Assembly: GCA_049289295.1 (NCBI GenBank) | Contig: JBATLL010000102.1 | Coordinates: 122,438-186,437 of the forward strand | Direction of reading: 5' to 3' | DNA: 64,000 nt | From: BOKV01 sp049289295 | Lineage (GTDB): Bacteria > Pseudomonadota > Alphaproteobacteria > Rhizobiales > Rhizobiaceae | Made by a program: the position numbers and the translations under genes | Notes under the pieces: generated by a model | Seen by the model: only the letters and a program-made list of their open reading frames with translations | Databases searched by the model: none | Told to the model about the DNA's origin: nothing | Shown here: positions 9,002 to 18,552 of the stretch, in pieces | Numbering within the stretch: the stretch's first letter is position 1 | Layout: each line of letters begins with the position of its first letter

Positions 9002-11692
9002 ATGACGATTCGCAACCTCGACAAGGCATTTGCGCCCGCTTCCATCGCCCTGTTCGGCGCTTCGCAACGCGACGGCGCAGTCGGCAACGTCGTGATGAAG
9101 AACATTCTGGAAGGTGGCTTCGAGGGGGATGTCTGGCCGGTCAACCCGAAGTACCGCATGGTTCACGGCCTTGCCTGCCATTCGTCAGCCGCCACACTGC
9201 CCGGTGCTCCAGACCTGGCGGTGATCGTTACGCCACCCGCTACAATACCCGGCATCATCGCTGAACTTGCCGCCAGGGGATGTCGTGCCGCAGTCGTTCT
9301 TACCGCTGGCCTGACGCGCGAAAATGGCCTGCGCCAGCAGATGCTGGATGCGGCCAGGCCGCATCTGTTCCGCATATTCGGTCCCAACGTGCTCGGCCTC
9401 ATCCTGCCGCATGCTAAACTGAATGCGAGTTTCTCGCACATGAATGCCAGACCGGGCGGCCTGGCGCTGCTGTCACAGTCCGGTGCCATGATCACCTCCA
9501 TCATCGACTGGGCCGCAGACAAGGAGATCGGCTTTTCCGCCCTCGTCTCGCTTGGCGACATGGCCGATGTCGATGCCGGGGATTGCCTCGACATGCTGGC
9601 GAATGATCGCGGCACGCGTGCAATTCTCATGTACCTGGAATCCATACCCAACCCCCGCAAGTTCCTCAGTGCGGCGCGCGCCGCTTCGCGCCTGAAACCC
9701 GTCATCGCCATCAAGGCGGGGCGCAATGAACAGGCAGCCAAAGCTGCCGCCACGCATACAGGCGCACTTGCCGGCATGGACAGTGCCGTGGAGGCTGCCC
9801 TGCAGCGCGCGGGTATCCTGCGAGTCGATGACCTCGAGGACCTGTTTGATGCGGCCGAAATCACGACCCGTTTCAAGCCTGCGGAAAGATCGCGTCTGGC
9901 AATCGTCACGAATGGCGGTGGAGCCGGTGTGCTCGCAGTCGATCAGTTGGCAAGCCTTGGCGGCGAACTGGCCACCTTGTCGCGCGAGACGATTGACCGG
10001 CTGGATGCAAGCCTTCCTGCAACCTGGTCTCACACCAACCCGGTCGACATCATCGGCGACGCACCGCCTGAGCGCTACAGCGAAGCCGTGATGGCCACCG
10101 CGCAAGACCCCATGGTTGATGCAATTCTGGTGATCAACTGCCCGACTGCACTGGCCTCGCCGGTGGATGCGGCCGTGGCCGTCGCCTCGGCGACGAGCGA
10201 TGGTCACATCAATGGCAAGCCGGTCCTGGCCTGCTGGCTTGGCGATCACACTGCGCGCACCGCAAGAGCCGTTCTGCAGAAGGCCGGCATTGCAAGTTTC
10301 GACACGCCTTCCGACGCTGCGGCTGCCCACGACTTCATGGCGCGCTGGTCGCGGGCACAGGCCGCCCTGTCGCGCGTTCCTGAAAGCGGTAGCGCAGACA
10401 TCAGCGGCCAGCGCCAGAAGGTTGCCGCCATTCTGGCCGGATGCTCGGGCGAAGGCCGCAGCCTTCTGAGCGAAATCGAGGCCAAGGAAGTCCTGTCCGC
10501 ATACGGCATCCCGGTGCCGCAGACGATACTGGCGACCGATCTGGACGCAGTGGAAAAACAGGCTGGCTTGCTGCTGAAGGAGCATGCCCGCATCGTGGTG
10601 AAAATCCATTCAAAGGCGGTTTCCCACAAGTCCGATATTGGCGGCGTCGTGCTCAACATTTCCTCACCCGCCGAAGCAAGGGCTGCGGCATGGGGCATGG
10701 AGAAGCGTTTTGGCGAGCATTTTGGCGGCGGAAAACCGGAGGGTTATGCCGTGCAGCCGATGATCGAACGACGCAAGGCTGCCGAAACGCTGATTGGCGT
10801 GGCACGCGATTCCGTCTTTGGCCCCGTCATTCTTTTCGGTACCGGCGGCACCGCCGTCGAAGTGGTTCGGGACACTGCCACCGCCCTGCCGCCACTCGAT
10901 GACGTACTGGGCCTCGACCTCATCGAGCGCACTCGCATAGGCCGCTTGCTGAAGGGCTACCGCGACGTGCCACCTGCCAATATCCCTGCCCTGTTGCGCG
11001 CGATGAACGGCGTATCACAAATGGTCGTGGACTTTCCAGAAATTGCGGCACTCGACATCAATCCGCTGCTGGCCGACGCGAAGGGAGTGATAGCGCTTGA
11101 CGCCAGGATCGAACTCGACCTTTCGCGCAGAGGCGAGAAAGGACCCAATCGCGACCTGCCCATCCGGCCCTGGCCGGCAGAATGGATTCGAGAATTCATA
11201 TCCCTGAGCGATGTTCCCTTCGACATCCGCCCGATTAAGCCCTCCGACATTTATCTGTATCCGGAATTCTTCGAGGGCCTGACACCGCAGGATATCCGCT
11301 TCCGATTTCTCTCGCCGCGCCGGCAATTCACGGAAGCCATGGTCAAGCGCCTGACACAGATCGACTATGAACGCGAGATGGCTTTTGTCGCACTCCCGCA
11401 TGGCAAGGAGCAGATTTCAGCCATCGCGCGCCTTGCAACCGATCCTGGTCGCACGCAGGCTGAGTTCGGCATCATCGTGCGCACCGATTCCCAGGGCATG
11501 GGCCTTGGCCGACGCATGATGGAACTGCTCGTGGAATATACGCGTTGCGAAAGGATCACATTGCTGGAAGGCCATGTCCTCACCGAAAACAGCAAGATGC
11601 TGAAGCTGATGCGGGAAATGGGATTCTCAGCCAGAACGCTGGCTGAAGATCCCGGCATCACCTACGTCACCCTTCACACCGACAAGCATTGA
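9002..11692 (+). CDS. NDP-forming acyl-CoA ligase/GNAT acetyltransferase fusion (Pat/YfiQ-type)
   Basis: An 896-residue protein with three parts. Residues about 1-460 are the CoA-binding and ligase-like domains of NDP-forming acyl-CoA synthetases (SIALFGASQRDGAVGN near the start; THTGALAG at about 251). Residues about 480-700 are an ATP-grasp domain (EAKEVLSAYGIPVPQ, SHKSDIGGVVLN). Residues about 735-895 are a GNAT domain with the acetyl-CoA loop SQGMGLGRRM. This architecture is that of protein lysine acetyltransferases which modify acetyl-CoA synthetase and other enzymes. The synthetase part is often inactive in such fusions. It is monocistronic and lies beside gcdH. Its physiological target cannot be read from the window. 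Confidence 0.88.
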   Translation: MTIRNLDKAFAPASIALFGASQRDGAVGNVVMKNILEGGFEGDVWPVNPKYRMVHGLACHSSAATLPGAPDLAVIVTPPATIPGIIAELAARGCRAAVVLTAGLTRENGLRQQMLDAARPHLFRIFGPNVLGLILPHAKLNASFSHMNARPGGLALLSQSGAMITSIIDWAADKEIGFSALVSLGDMADVDAGDCLDMLANDRGTRAILMYLESIPNPRKFLSAARAASRLKPVIAIKAGRNEQAAKAAATHTGALAGMDSAVEAALQRAGILRVDDLEDLFDAAEITTRFKPAERSRLAIVTNGGGAGVLAVDQLASLGGELATLSRETIDRLDASLPATWSHTNPVDIIGDAPPERYSEAVMATAQDPMVDAILVINCPTALASPVDAAVAVASATSDGHINGKPVLACWLGDHTARTARAVLQKAGIASFDTPSDAAAAHDFMARWSRAQAALSRVPESGSADISGQRQKVAAILAGCSGEGRSLLSEIEAKEVLSAYGIPVPQTILATDLDAVEKQAGLLLKEHARIVVKIHSKAVSHKSDIGGVVLNISSPAEARAAAWGMEKRFGEHFGGGKPEGYAVQPMIERRKAAETLIGVARDSVFGPVILFGTGGTAVEVVRDTATALPPLDDVLGLDLIERTRIGRLLKGYRDVPPANIPALLRAMNGVSQMVVDFPEIAALDINPLLADAKGVIALDARIELDLSRRGEKGPNRDLPIRPWPAEWIREFISLSDVPFDIRPIKPSDIYLYPEFFEGLTPQDIRFRFLSPRRQFTEAMVKRLTQIDYEREMAFVALPHGKEQISAIARLATDPGRTQAEFGIIVRTDSQGMGLGRRMMELLVEYTRCERITLLEGHVLTENSKMLKLMREMGFSARTLAEDPGITYVTLHTDKH

Positions 11693-11711
11693 TCCGTTAT
11701 CGCCAGATTGC

Positions 11712-12974
11712 TCAGCGCTGCTGGCGAAGCATGGCCAGGTTGCGATGGACGCTTTCGAGTGTCTCCTCGATTTCCGCCCTCGTATTGTAATTGGCAATGC
11801 CGATCCTCACCACACCATCGCTGGGTGCAATGCCCATCTGATGCACCGGCCCCCAGGCGTAATTGTGCCCGGACCAGCAGAAGATGCCTTCCTCGTTCAT
11901 CAGCTTGACAAGAGATACGGGTGCCAACCCGTCCACCGTGAAGGATACCGTTGGCACCCTTTCGCCAAGGCGCGCCTTGTCCGTGATGCCGCGAATTCGC
12001 AGGCCCGCAATGCTGGAGAGCCCATCGATCAATTGCTGTGCCAGCGGGTTTTCATGCGCGATCGACACTTCGAAAGCCTTGCGTATCTTTTCCCGGCGCG
12101 AGCCGGTTGCACCCGCCCACTCGCCCAGGCGACTGATATGGTTCACGGTCTCGCTCAATCCCGCCAGCAGTTCCACTGAAGGCGTCCCAGTTTCAAATCG
12201 CCCTGGCAACGCATTGTCCGAACAGCGCAGCTTGTAGGGTTTCAGCGTTTCCAGCACCGCCTTGCGGCCATAGACAACTCCCAGATGCGGTCCGAAAAAC
12301 TTGTACGCGCTGCAGGCGAGGAAATCGCAGCCAACATCCTGGACATCGACAAATCCATGGGGCGCGAACTGTACCGAATCGACAAAGACCAGCGCCCCCG
12401 CCTGCCGGGCGATCGCCACGAGTTCCCTGACCCGGTTGATCGAACCCGTGAGATTGCTTGCATGGCTCAGCGCCAGCAGGCGCGTGCGCTCACTCAGCGC
12501 AGCGCGCAGGCTGTCGGCCTCGATCTGCCAGCTGTCCTGTGAGAATGGCAGCCACTTGATCGTGACGCCCTTTTCTTCGGCTGCCTGCATCCACGGACCG
12601 ACATTTCCCTCATGGTCCATCTGCGTAAGGATGATTTCGTCACCAGCCTTCCAGTCGCGCGCCAGTGTTCGCGAGAACTGATAAGTCAGGCTCGTCATGT
12701 TGAGGCCGATGACGATCTCTTCGTGGCTCTGTGCGCCGAGCATGTCCGCCATCGCCACATGAGCTTCGTGATGGATATCGCTCGCCTGGCGCGACGTGAT
12801 GAAATTGCCGCCAAGATTGGCATTGGTGAAAAGCAGCGCGTCGCGTATCGCATCGCCCACTGCAGCTGGAACCTGTGTTCCGGCAGGATTGTCGAGATAG
12901 ATCCGGCGTTTTCCATTGTCCGTCAGTGCAAGGCCAGGAAAAGCGCTGCGAACCTTCTCTACGTCAAAACTCAT
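11712..12974 (-). CDS. Aminotransferase class V / cysteine desulfurase-like protein
   Basis: A 420-residue PLP enzyme. The Schiff-base Lys is K225 in CSAYKFFGPHLG, with the PLP-contacting Asp199 in VFVDSVQFAPHG, and GRFETGTPSVE is also typical. It resembles the cysteine-desulfurase-like branch of fold-type I enzymes, which lacks proof of desulfurase activity; no IscU or Suf genes are nearby. It is the last gene of a minus-strand group with agmatinase and ornithine-cyclodeaminase-family genes (12 bases after the latter), so a role in breaking down an amino acid or guanidino compound is more plausible than Fe-S assembly. Its stop lies 19 bases from that of the convergent CoA-ligase fusion. Confidence 0.85.
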   Translation of the reverse strand: MSFDVEKVRSAFPGLALTDNGKRRIYLDNPAGTQVPAAVGDAIRDALLFTNANLGGNFITSRQASDIHHEAHVAMADMLGAQSHEEIVIGLNMTSLTYQFSRTLARDWKAGDEIILTQMDHEGNVGPWMQAAEEKGVTIKWLPFSQDSWQIEADSLRAALSERTRLLALSHASNLTGSINRVRELVAIARQAGALVFVDSVQFAPHGFVDVQDVGCDFLACSAYKFFGPHLGVVYGRKAVLETLKPYKLRCSDNALPGRFETGTPSVELLAGLSETVNHISRLGEWAGATGSRREKIRKAFEVSIAHENPLAQQLIDGLSSIAGLRIRGITDKARLGERVPTVSFTVDGLAPVSLVKLMNEEGIFCWSGHNYAWGPVHQMGIAPSDGVVRIGIANYNTRAEIEETLESVHRNLAMLRQQR

Positions 12975-12986
12975 TTTTCGGTCCTG

Positions 12987-13928
12987 TTATTTCGTGACTG
13001 ATTCATAAGCGAGGATTGCACCGGCAAGGTCCTCAAGTGCGGCACCCACCGACTTGAACAGTGTTATCTCCTGCACTGATCGCCGACCGGGATGCTCGTT
13101 GCGCGCAAGCGCAAAGAGATCCGCCCTGATGTCTTCTGCCTTCAGGGCACCGCTGCGGAACGCCTGGACAATATCGCCGGCTTCCCTGGTTCCCGCCGCC
13201 ATCGTGTCCACGAAAACACTGGACCTGCGCATGCATTCATCATCGCTTTCGCGCATTTCGGTGGTAAAGGCACCGATCAGGTCGAGATGTTGTCCAGGCT
13301 GCAGCCAGGCCCCGTGTACGAGCGGCTGCGCCGAAAGCGTGGCACATGAGATCATGTCCGCTCCTCGCACCGCCTGTTCGAGATCGCCCGCAGCCTGCGC
13401 TTCCAGCCCCAGTGCGCTGACCTTTTCGCAAAGCACCTTCACCTTGTCGCTGTTGCGGCCCCACACGGTCACCTTCTTCAGATCACGAACTGCCTGGTAG
13501 GCTTCCACGACATTCAGCGCCAGTCGCCCCGTCGCCACGACGAGCAGGTGGCTTGCATCCTTGCGAGCGAGATAGTCCGCCGCAAGTGCGGACGCCGCAG
13601 CCGTTCGCCTCGCGGTAAGTTCTCCGCCGTCAATCAGCGCCAGATTCTGACCCGTCTTGCCCGACATCAGCATGTAGGACGCATTGACGGCCGCGAGGCC
13701 ACGCTCCGAATTGCCCGGAAACACGTTTGCGATCTTCACGCCGACATACCTGCCGGATATCCAGGCGGGCATCAGCAGCAGCTTGGCCGTGTCCTCGCCT
13801 TCCATCTCGATGAAATGATGGTGGCGAACCGGCATCTCGCAGCCTGCTGCAAACATGGCGCGCAACGCTTCGACGAGGCCTTTCATGGGCAGGGCTTCGC
13901 GGGTCTTGTCTTCGTCCAGCAGCAGCAT
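12987..13928 (-). CDS. Ornithine cyclodeaminase/mu-crystallin family protein
   Basis: A 313-residue NAD(P)-dependent enzyme. It has the substrate-side N-terminal segment (MPVRHHHFIEMEGEDTAKL) and a Rossmann region with LLVVATGRLALNVVEAYQAV, where the usual GxGxQA glycine motif appears as ATGRLA. DLIGAFTTEMRE and the C-terminal segment LFKSVGAALEDLA are typical. Known members deaminate ornithine to proline or act as ketimine reductases or alanine/lysine dehydrogenases. The ATG shares one base with the agmatinase stop (TGATG), implying translational coupling. Together with agmatinase it suggests processing of an arginine-derived compound, but the substrate is not fixed. Confidence 0.88.
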   Translation of the reverse strand: MLLLDEDKTREALPMKGLVEALRAMFAAGCEMPVRHHHFIEMEGEDTAKLLLMPAWISGRYVGVKIANVFPGNSERGLAAVNASYMLMSGKTGQNLALIDGGELTARRTAAASALAADYLARKDASHLLVVATGRLALNVVEAYQAVRDLKKVTVWGRNSDKVKVLCEKVSALGLEAQAAGDLEQAVRGADMISCATLSAQPLVHGAWLQPGQHLDLIGAFTTEMRESDDECMRRSSVFVDTMAAGTREAGDIVQAFRSGALKAEDIRADLFALARNEHPGRRSVQEITLFKSVGAALEDLAGAILAYESVTK

Positions 13929-14986
13929 CAATTGTCTCCCTTTCTGCCGACAAACGGGCTGAACCGGATCAGGCTCAAAATCTCGAACATCACCTGCGCG
14001 CCCGCCTGCGCAGTGTTTGACGACGGATCATACTGCGGCGCCACCTCGACCACGTCACCGCCGCAAATGTTGAGCCCCTTGAGACCACGCAGCAGTTCCA
14101 GCACTTCACGGGTGGACGGACCGCCGATTTCCGGGGTCCCCGTCCCAGGCGCAAAGGCAGGGTCAAGACTGTCAATGTCGAAGGACAGATAGACCGGCCC
14201 ATCGCCGACAATCGCCCTTGCCTTCTCGATGATCGCCGGTATCCCGAATGCGGACATCTCCTCGGCATGGATGACCGTCATGCCGCTCTCATAGGAAAAC
14301 TCCCACAGATATTCGGCTGGTCCACGGATCCCGATCTGGATGGTGCGTTCCGGATCGAGAACGCCGTCCAGAACAGCGTTGCGGAATGGTCCGCCATGGT
14401 GAAACTTCGAATAATCGAACGGCCCGCCCGTATCGCAATGCGCATCGATATGGATCATGCCGACCGGCGCCTTGCGTCCGACCGCCTTGAGAATGGACCC
14501 GGTAATCGAATGATCCCCGCCAGCAGAGAGCGGGATGACGCCCTGATCGACGATCCGCGTGTACCAGGCCTCGATGTCCTCATGGCACATTTCCAGGCTG
14601 TAGCGGCTTCTGAAGGGCACATCACCGACATCCGCCACCCGCAATTCGTGCACCGGCGCGCATTCCAGCACGTGATTGTAGGGACCGATCCGTTCGATCG
14701 CCCGAAGCGCCCTTGGCCCGAAACGCGATCCGGGCCGGTTGGTCACGCCAAGATCCATCGGCACCCCGACCAGCGCAACCTGCAGATCTCCGAAATCGGG
14801 ATTGCTGCCGTCGAGCGGGTGATGCGGCGCTGCCAGCAGGGTAGGCACGCCAGAATAGGGTGCAGCACGCGTACCGCTTGCCGAAAAGATGTTGGAGGCC
14901 ACACGCGCAAAGCGCGGATCATGTATCTGTCCGCCATGCGCGCTGCCAAACCGCTCGCGCAGGCGTTCCAGCTTTTTCGAATCCAC
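13928..14986 (-). CDS. Agmatinase/arginase-family ureohydrolase
   Basis: A 352-residue enzyme with the manganese ligands of the ureohydrolase family: GGDHS (His about 159), HIDAHCD (Asp181, His183, Asp185) and SFDIDSLDPAFAPGTGTPE. It hydrolyses a guanidino group to urea; agmatine, guanidinobutyrate or guanidinopropionate are all possible. The N-terminal extension of about 60 residues before the core is common in bacterial agmatinases. The GTG at 14986 is preceded by AGGGG and preferred to a TTG 14 codons upstream. It is the first gene of a three-gene operon and is divergent from an amino-acid ABC transporter across 194 bases, so the transporter probably imports its substrate or precursor. Confidence 0.9.
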   Translation of the reverse strand: MDSKKLERLRERFGSAHGGQIHDPRFARVASNIFSASGTRAAPYSGVPTLLAAPHHPLDGSNPDFGDLQVALVGVPMDLGVTNRPGSRFGPRALRAIERIGPYNHVLECAPVHELRVADVGDVPFRSRYSLEMCHEDIEAWYTRIVDQGVIPLSAGGDHSITGSILKAVGRKAPVGMIHIDAHCDTGGPFDYSKFHHGGPFRNAVLDGVLDPERTIQIGIRGPAEYLWEFSYESGMTVIHAEEMSAFGIPAIIEKARAIVGDGPVYLSFDIDSLDPAFAPGTGTPEIGGPSTREVLELLRGLKGLNICGGDVVEVAPQYDPSSNTAQAGAQVMFEILSLIRFSPFVGRKGDN

Positions 14987-15180
14987 TGCCGATCCCCTCT
15001 CGGATTTCCCGGAAATATGTTTTCCCAATCCTTCGCACGATCAACGCCCCGCTTCAATCTCCCCATTGCAGACCCGACCGCAACCGGCATCCGGGACAGG
15101 CGGGAACTTTCCACTGCAGCATTGCAGCGAACCGTTCAATTGTGCATTCTGATTTGACGGAATGTGAATGAGGGGCAGAA

Positions 15181-16008
15181 ATGGACGCCATGGCGCAAAA
15201 AGCGAACGGCGCGGCACGCGAACCATCCACGGCAACCGCCGAAACAGTGCCGGTCATTGAATTGCGTAACATTCACAAGAGTTTCGGCTCCCTTGAAGTG
15301 CTCAAGGGCATTGATCTGGCTGCCCACAAGGGCGATGTGACGGCGCTGATTGGATCATCGGGTTCAGGCAAGAGCACACTGCTGCGTTGCGCCAACCTGC
15401 TTGAGACGCCCCAGCAGGGCGACATCATCTTCCAGGGCGAAGCCATCCGCTGGAAGGGCCGCTCCGCAGGTCGCGTGCCCGCCGACATGAACCAGGTCCG
15501 CAAGATCAGGACCAACCTCTCCATGGTCTTCCAGCAGTTCAATCTATGGGCCCATCTCACGGTCCTGCAGAATGTCACGGAAGCGCCCGTGACAGTGCTA
15601 GGCCACAGTGCAGGTGAAGCCGAGGAAATGGGCCGCGCCCTGCTCGAGAAGGTCGGCATCGGCGACAAGTGCGACAACTACCCTTCCCAATTGTCCGGCG
15701 GGCAGCAACAACGCGCCGCGATTGCACGCGCGCTTGCCATGGAACCTGCGGCAATGCTGTTCGATGAACCGACCTCCGCGCTCGACCCCGAACTTCAGGG
15801 CGAGGTCGTGAGAGTCATCAAGGCACTTGCGGACGAAGGCCGCACCATGCTTATCGTAACCCATGATATGAAGATGGCTCAGGATGTGGCCAACCACGTC
15901 ATCTTCCTACATCAGGGCGTGATCGAAGAGGAAGGAACACCTTCCGAACTCTTCGGAAACACCAAATCAGAAAGGCTTCAACGGTTCCTGAGTGCCACCG
16001 GGGCCTGA
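15181..16008 (+). CDS. Polar amino-acid ABC transporter ATP-binding protein
   Basis: A 275-residue ATPase: Walker A GSSGSGKST (residues 58-66), signature LSGGQQQR near 172, Walker B LFDEPTSALDP, then the H-loop in VTHDM. The sequence is of the HisP/GlnQ/OccP type that energises uptake of arginine, histidine, opines and similar solutes. An unusual 25-residue basic N-terminal extension precedes the domain. The start has GAGGGG. It heads an operon with the binding protein and two permeases. Confidence 0.92.
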   Translation: MDAMAQKANGAAREPSTATAETVPVIELRNIHKSFGSLEVLKGIDLAAHKGDVTALIGSSGSGKSTLLRCANLLETPQQGDIIFQGEAIRWKGRSAGRVPADMNQVRKIRTNLSMVFQQFNLWAHLTVLQNVTEAPVTVLGHSAGEAEEMGRALLEKVGIGDKCDNYPSQLSGGQQQRAAIARALAMEPAAMLFDEPTSALDPELQGEVVRVIKALADEGRTMLIVTHDMKMAQDVANHVIFLHQGVIEEEGTPSELFGNTKSERLQRFLSATGA

Positions 16009-16039
16009 ACACAGCAAATCCTGAAGAGAGGGTGCTAAT

Positions 16040-16762
16040 ATGAAGAAACTGCTTCTCGCGGCCGTGGTGGTCGCAATCTCCGCCGGTTCGGCATGGGCGC
16101 AGACCGTGCGCATGGGCACCGAAGGTGCATATGAGCCGTACAACTTCGTCAACGACAAGGGCGAAATCGACGGCTTCGAGCGCGAACTGGGCGACAAGCT
16201 TTGTTCCATGGCCGGCTACACCTGCGAGTGGGTCAAGAACGACTGGGATTCAATCATCCCGAACCTGACCTCCGGCAACTACGACACCATCATGGCCGGC
16301 ATGTCGATCACTGACGAACGCAAGGAAAAGATCGACTTCACCCAGGCCTATTTCCCGCCAACCGCCAGCGCCTATGTTGCACTCAAGGGTGCTTCCGATG
16401 ACGTCATCAGCGGCAATGTCGCTGCCCAGGTGAACACCATCCAGGCAGGCTATATCGCCGAATCCAAGGCGACACTGGTCGAATTCGCAATCGCCGACGA
16501 AACCGTCGCCGCGGTTCGCAATGGTGAAGCCGATGCCGTGTTCGCGGACAAGGACTATCTCCAGAAGATCGTCGATGAATCCAACGGCGAACTCACCTTC
16601 ATCGGCCCCGATGTTCCGCTTGGCGGCGGCGTTGGCATGGGCCTTCGCAAGTCCGATGCGGAAATGCGCGACAAGTTCGACGCAGCCATCTCGCAGATGA
16701 AGGGCGACGGCTCCCTGAACGTGCTGATCGAGAAGTGGTTCAACATGAAGAACGCCTTCTGA
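16040..16762 (+). CDS. Periplasmic amino-acid-binding protein
   Basis: A 240-residue solute-binding protein with a clean signal peptide (MKKLLLAAVVVAISAGSAWA, cleavage after residue 20). The mature part is a bacterial family-3 fold (GTEGAYEPYNFVNDKGEIDG; MAGMSITDERKEKIDFT). Such proteins bind arginine, lysine, octopine or related cationic solutes. A partner agmatinase operon upstream supports an arginine- or guanidine-like ligand, but the binding-site residues were not analysed. A strong hairpin follows the stop. Confidence 0.92.
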   Translation: MKKLLLAAVVVAISAGSAWAQTVRMGTEGAYEPYNFVNDKGEIDGFERELGDKLCSMAGYTCEWVKNDWDSIIPNLTSGNYDTIMAGMSITDERKEKIDFTQAYFPPTASAYVALKGASDDVISGNVAAQVNTIQAGYIAESKATLVEFAIADETVAAVRNGEADAVFADKDYLQKIVDESNGELTFIGPDVPLGGGVGMGLRKSDAEMRDKFDAAISQMKGDGSLNVLIEKWFNMKNAF

Positions 16763-16774
16763 TCGAACGATTGG

Positions 16775-16801
16775 GCGGGATCCCGGTTTTCGGGGTCCCG
16801 C
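16775..16801 (+). promoter_or_regulatory. Intercistronic hairpin after the amino-acid-binding protein gene
   Basis: GCGGGATCCCG (16775-16785), loop GTTTT, CGGGGTCCCGC (16791-16801); 11 pairs, one of them a T-G wobble. No T-run follows. It lies between the binding protein and the first permease, where such structures usually protect upstream mRNA and lower permease expression. Confidence 0.7.
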
Positions 16802-16817
16802 TGCTCCTGCCAGGGGG

Positions 16818-17702
16818 ATGCAGATGTTTGAAATGTGCGCCGATCCAAAAACCCTTGAAGGGTTTCAGTGGCTGGCCTGCTACCTGACCACCCCCAAGCA
16901 TTTCCAGTTCTATTTCAGTTTTTTCATGGTTCTCCTGCTGATCGGGATCACGGCGCCAGTGGTCCTGGCACTGGGATTTGCCGGCGCATTGGCGCGCCGG
17001 TCGTCCTTTTTGCCCTTCAAGCTGGTCGGCAACATCTACACATCCATGGTCCGCGGCGTGCCGGACATCATCTTCTTCCTGTTCGTTCCCATCGCCATGG
17101 ACCAGGCAGTCGAATTCCTGCGCCACAAGGTCAAATGCCCGGAAGTGACCGAACCGATCTACCGGGGAAACGATTTCGTCGTCTGTTCGCAGGCAAAGAT
17201 GCCGCTCGGTGACGCAGCACAATGGGTTCATGAAACCTGGGGCTTCACGCTCGCGGTCGCAGCCTTCGCCATCGTCTTCGGTGCATTCGCCGCAAACACG
17301 ATCTACGGCGCACTGGATGCCGTTCCACGCTCACAGCTTGAAACCGCACGCGCCTATGGCATGAGCGAGCGGCAGATGTTCCGCCGTATCCACCTGCCGC
17401 AAATGTGGAGCTATGCCCTGCCCGGCCTGTCAAATCTCTGGATGATCCTCATCAAGGCCACGCCGCTGCTGTTCCTGCTCGGCATCGAGGACATTGTCTA
17501 CTGGGCACGCGAACTGGGCGGCACCAAGACAAGCTTCTTCGAATATCCCCATCCCGACTGGCGCCTGTGGTACTTCACTGCGCTGCTGATCTTCTATCTG
17601 GGTTTCACGTCGCTGAGCGAGCGCGTGTTCCGCCGCATCAGTGCGCGCGTCAATCGCGGCCAGGCGACGCTGGGCAACATGCCGACGGGGGCTGCACGTT
17701 GA
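16818..17702 (+). CDS. Polar amino-acid ABC transporter permease 1
   Basis: A 294-residue inner-membrane protein with several hydrophobic segments (FYFSFFMVLLLIGITAPVV, FTLAVAAFAIVFGAFAAN, LWYFTALLIFYLGF) and the EAA-type cytoplasmic loop (AVPRSQLETARAYGMSERQ). It is of the HisM/HisQ family. A Cys-containing insert between the first segments (about residues 90-130) is longer than usual and includes KCPEVTEPIYRGNDFVVC, probably a periplasmic loop. It is followed by its partner permease with a 4-base overlap. Confidence 0.9.
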   Translation: MQMFEMCADPKTLEGFQWLACYLTTPKHFQFYFSFFMVLLLIGITAPVVLALGFAGALARRSSFLPFKLVGNIYTSMVRGVPDIIFFLFVPIAMDQAVEFLRHKVKCPEVTEPIYRGNDFVVCSQAKMPLGDAAQWVHETWGFTLAVAAFAIVFGAFAANTIYGALDAVPRSQLETARAYGMSERQMFRRIHLPQMWSYALPGLSNLWMILIKATPLLFLLGIEDIVYWARELGGTKTSFFEYPHPDWRLWYFTALLIFYLGFTSLSERVFRRISARVNRGQATLGNMPTGAAR

Positions 17703-18538
17703 GTTGTTCTCAAACCATCGCCGACTATGCTTTCCGCTCCATCGGCATTGGCCTGCGGGCACTGCCCAAGGCAGACATCACGCTTTGCGAGCAGGTCGTC
17801 CTGATCGGTTCCGGCCTGTTCTGGAACATCTACTTTGCGTCCCTTGCCGTTCTCAGCGGTTTCTTTTTCGCAACCCTCATTGCCGTCGCGCGCAACTCCG
17901 ACAATCCCTATTTCCGCAAGCCAGCCGAATGGTTTGTCTACGTCTTTCGCGGCTCGCCGCTCTTCATCCAGTTCTTCTTTGCCTATGAGGCATTCGTGCT
18001 CATTCCGCGAACCGGCTTTGACCTGGCGCTTGGGTTCACCACCATCACCGTTGAAACAAGCTGGCTGACCAAGGCCTGGCTTGGCGCGCTCATTGTCCTG
18101 TTCCTCAACACTTCAGCCTACAGCGCGGAAATCTTTCTGGGCGCATTGCGGTCTGTCCCCAAGGGCGATCTGGAAGCGGCGGAAGCCTATGGCATGTCCG
18201 GCTACACGAAGTTCCGTCGCATCGTCTGGCCAACCCTGCTGCGCCTGGCATGGCCGTCCTACACGAATGAGGCCATCTTCCTCTTCCATGCCACGACGCT
18301 GGTGTTCTTTTCCGGTTTTCCCGCCTGGCGCCAGGAGGGCGATGCGCTCTACTACGCGAGCTATTTCGCCGAAAAGACCTTCAATCCCTTCGTGCCCTAC
18401 CCGATCATCGCGGCCTATTTCATCGTCGTGACGCTTCTCATCATCCTGCTTTTTGGCGCGATCAACAGGCGGCTTAACCGCCACCTCGATCCCGCCTCGC
18501 TCGCCAGGATCAGCTACCGGCCGCAATTGATCCGCTGA
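17699..18538 (+). CDS. Polar amino-acid ABC transporter permease 2
   Basis: A 279-residue permease, partner of the preceding gene. The probable start is the TTG at 17699, overlapping the upstream stop (TTGA) and preceded by GGGGG; the open frame extends far upstream, but that part overlaps the first permease and is not protein-like. It shows hydrophobic segments (YFASLAVLSGFFFATLIAV, AYFIVVTLLIILLFGAI) and the EAA loop SVPKGDLEAAEAYGMSGY. The N-terminus has a Cys pair (SCSQTIADY). It ends 15 bases from the convergent xylA stop. Confidence 0.88.
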   Translation: MSCSQTIADYAFRSIGIGLRALPKADITLCEQVVLIGSGLFWNIYFASLAVLSGFFFATLIAVARNSDNPYFRKPAEWFVYVFRGSPLFIQFFFAYEAFVLIPRTGFDLALGFTTITVETSWLTKAWLGALIVLFLNTSAYSAEIFLGALRSVPKGDLEAAEAYGMSGYTKFRRIVWPTLLRLAWPSYTNEAIFLFHATTLVFFSGFPAWRQEGDALYYASYFAEKTFNPFVPYPIIAAYFIVVTLLIILLFGAINRRLNRHLDPASLARISYRPQLIR

Positions 18539-18552
18539 TCCGCGCCTGCACG

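Noticed and set aside
11712..12974. Cysteine desulfurase for Fe-S cluster assembly (iscS/sufS)
   Set aside because: The sequence belongs to the desulfurase-like branch and the neighbours are amino-acid catabolic genes, not isc or suf genes.
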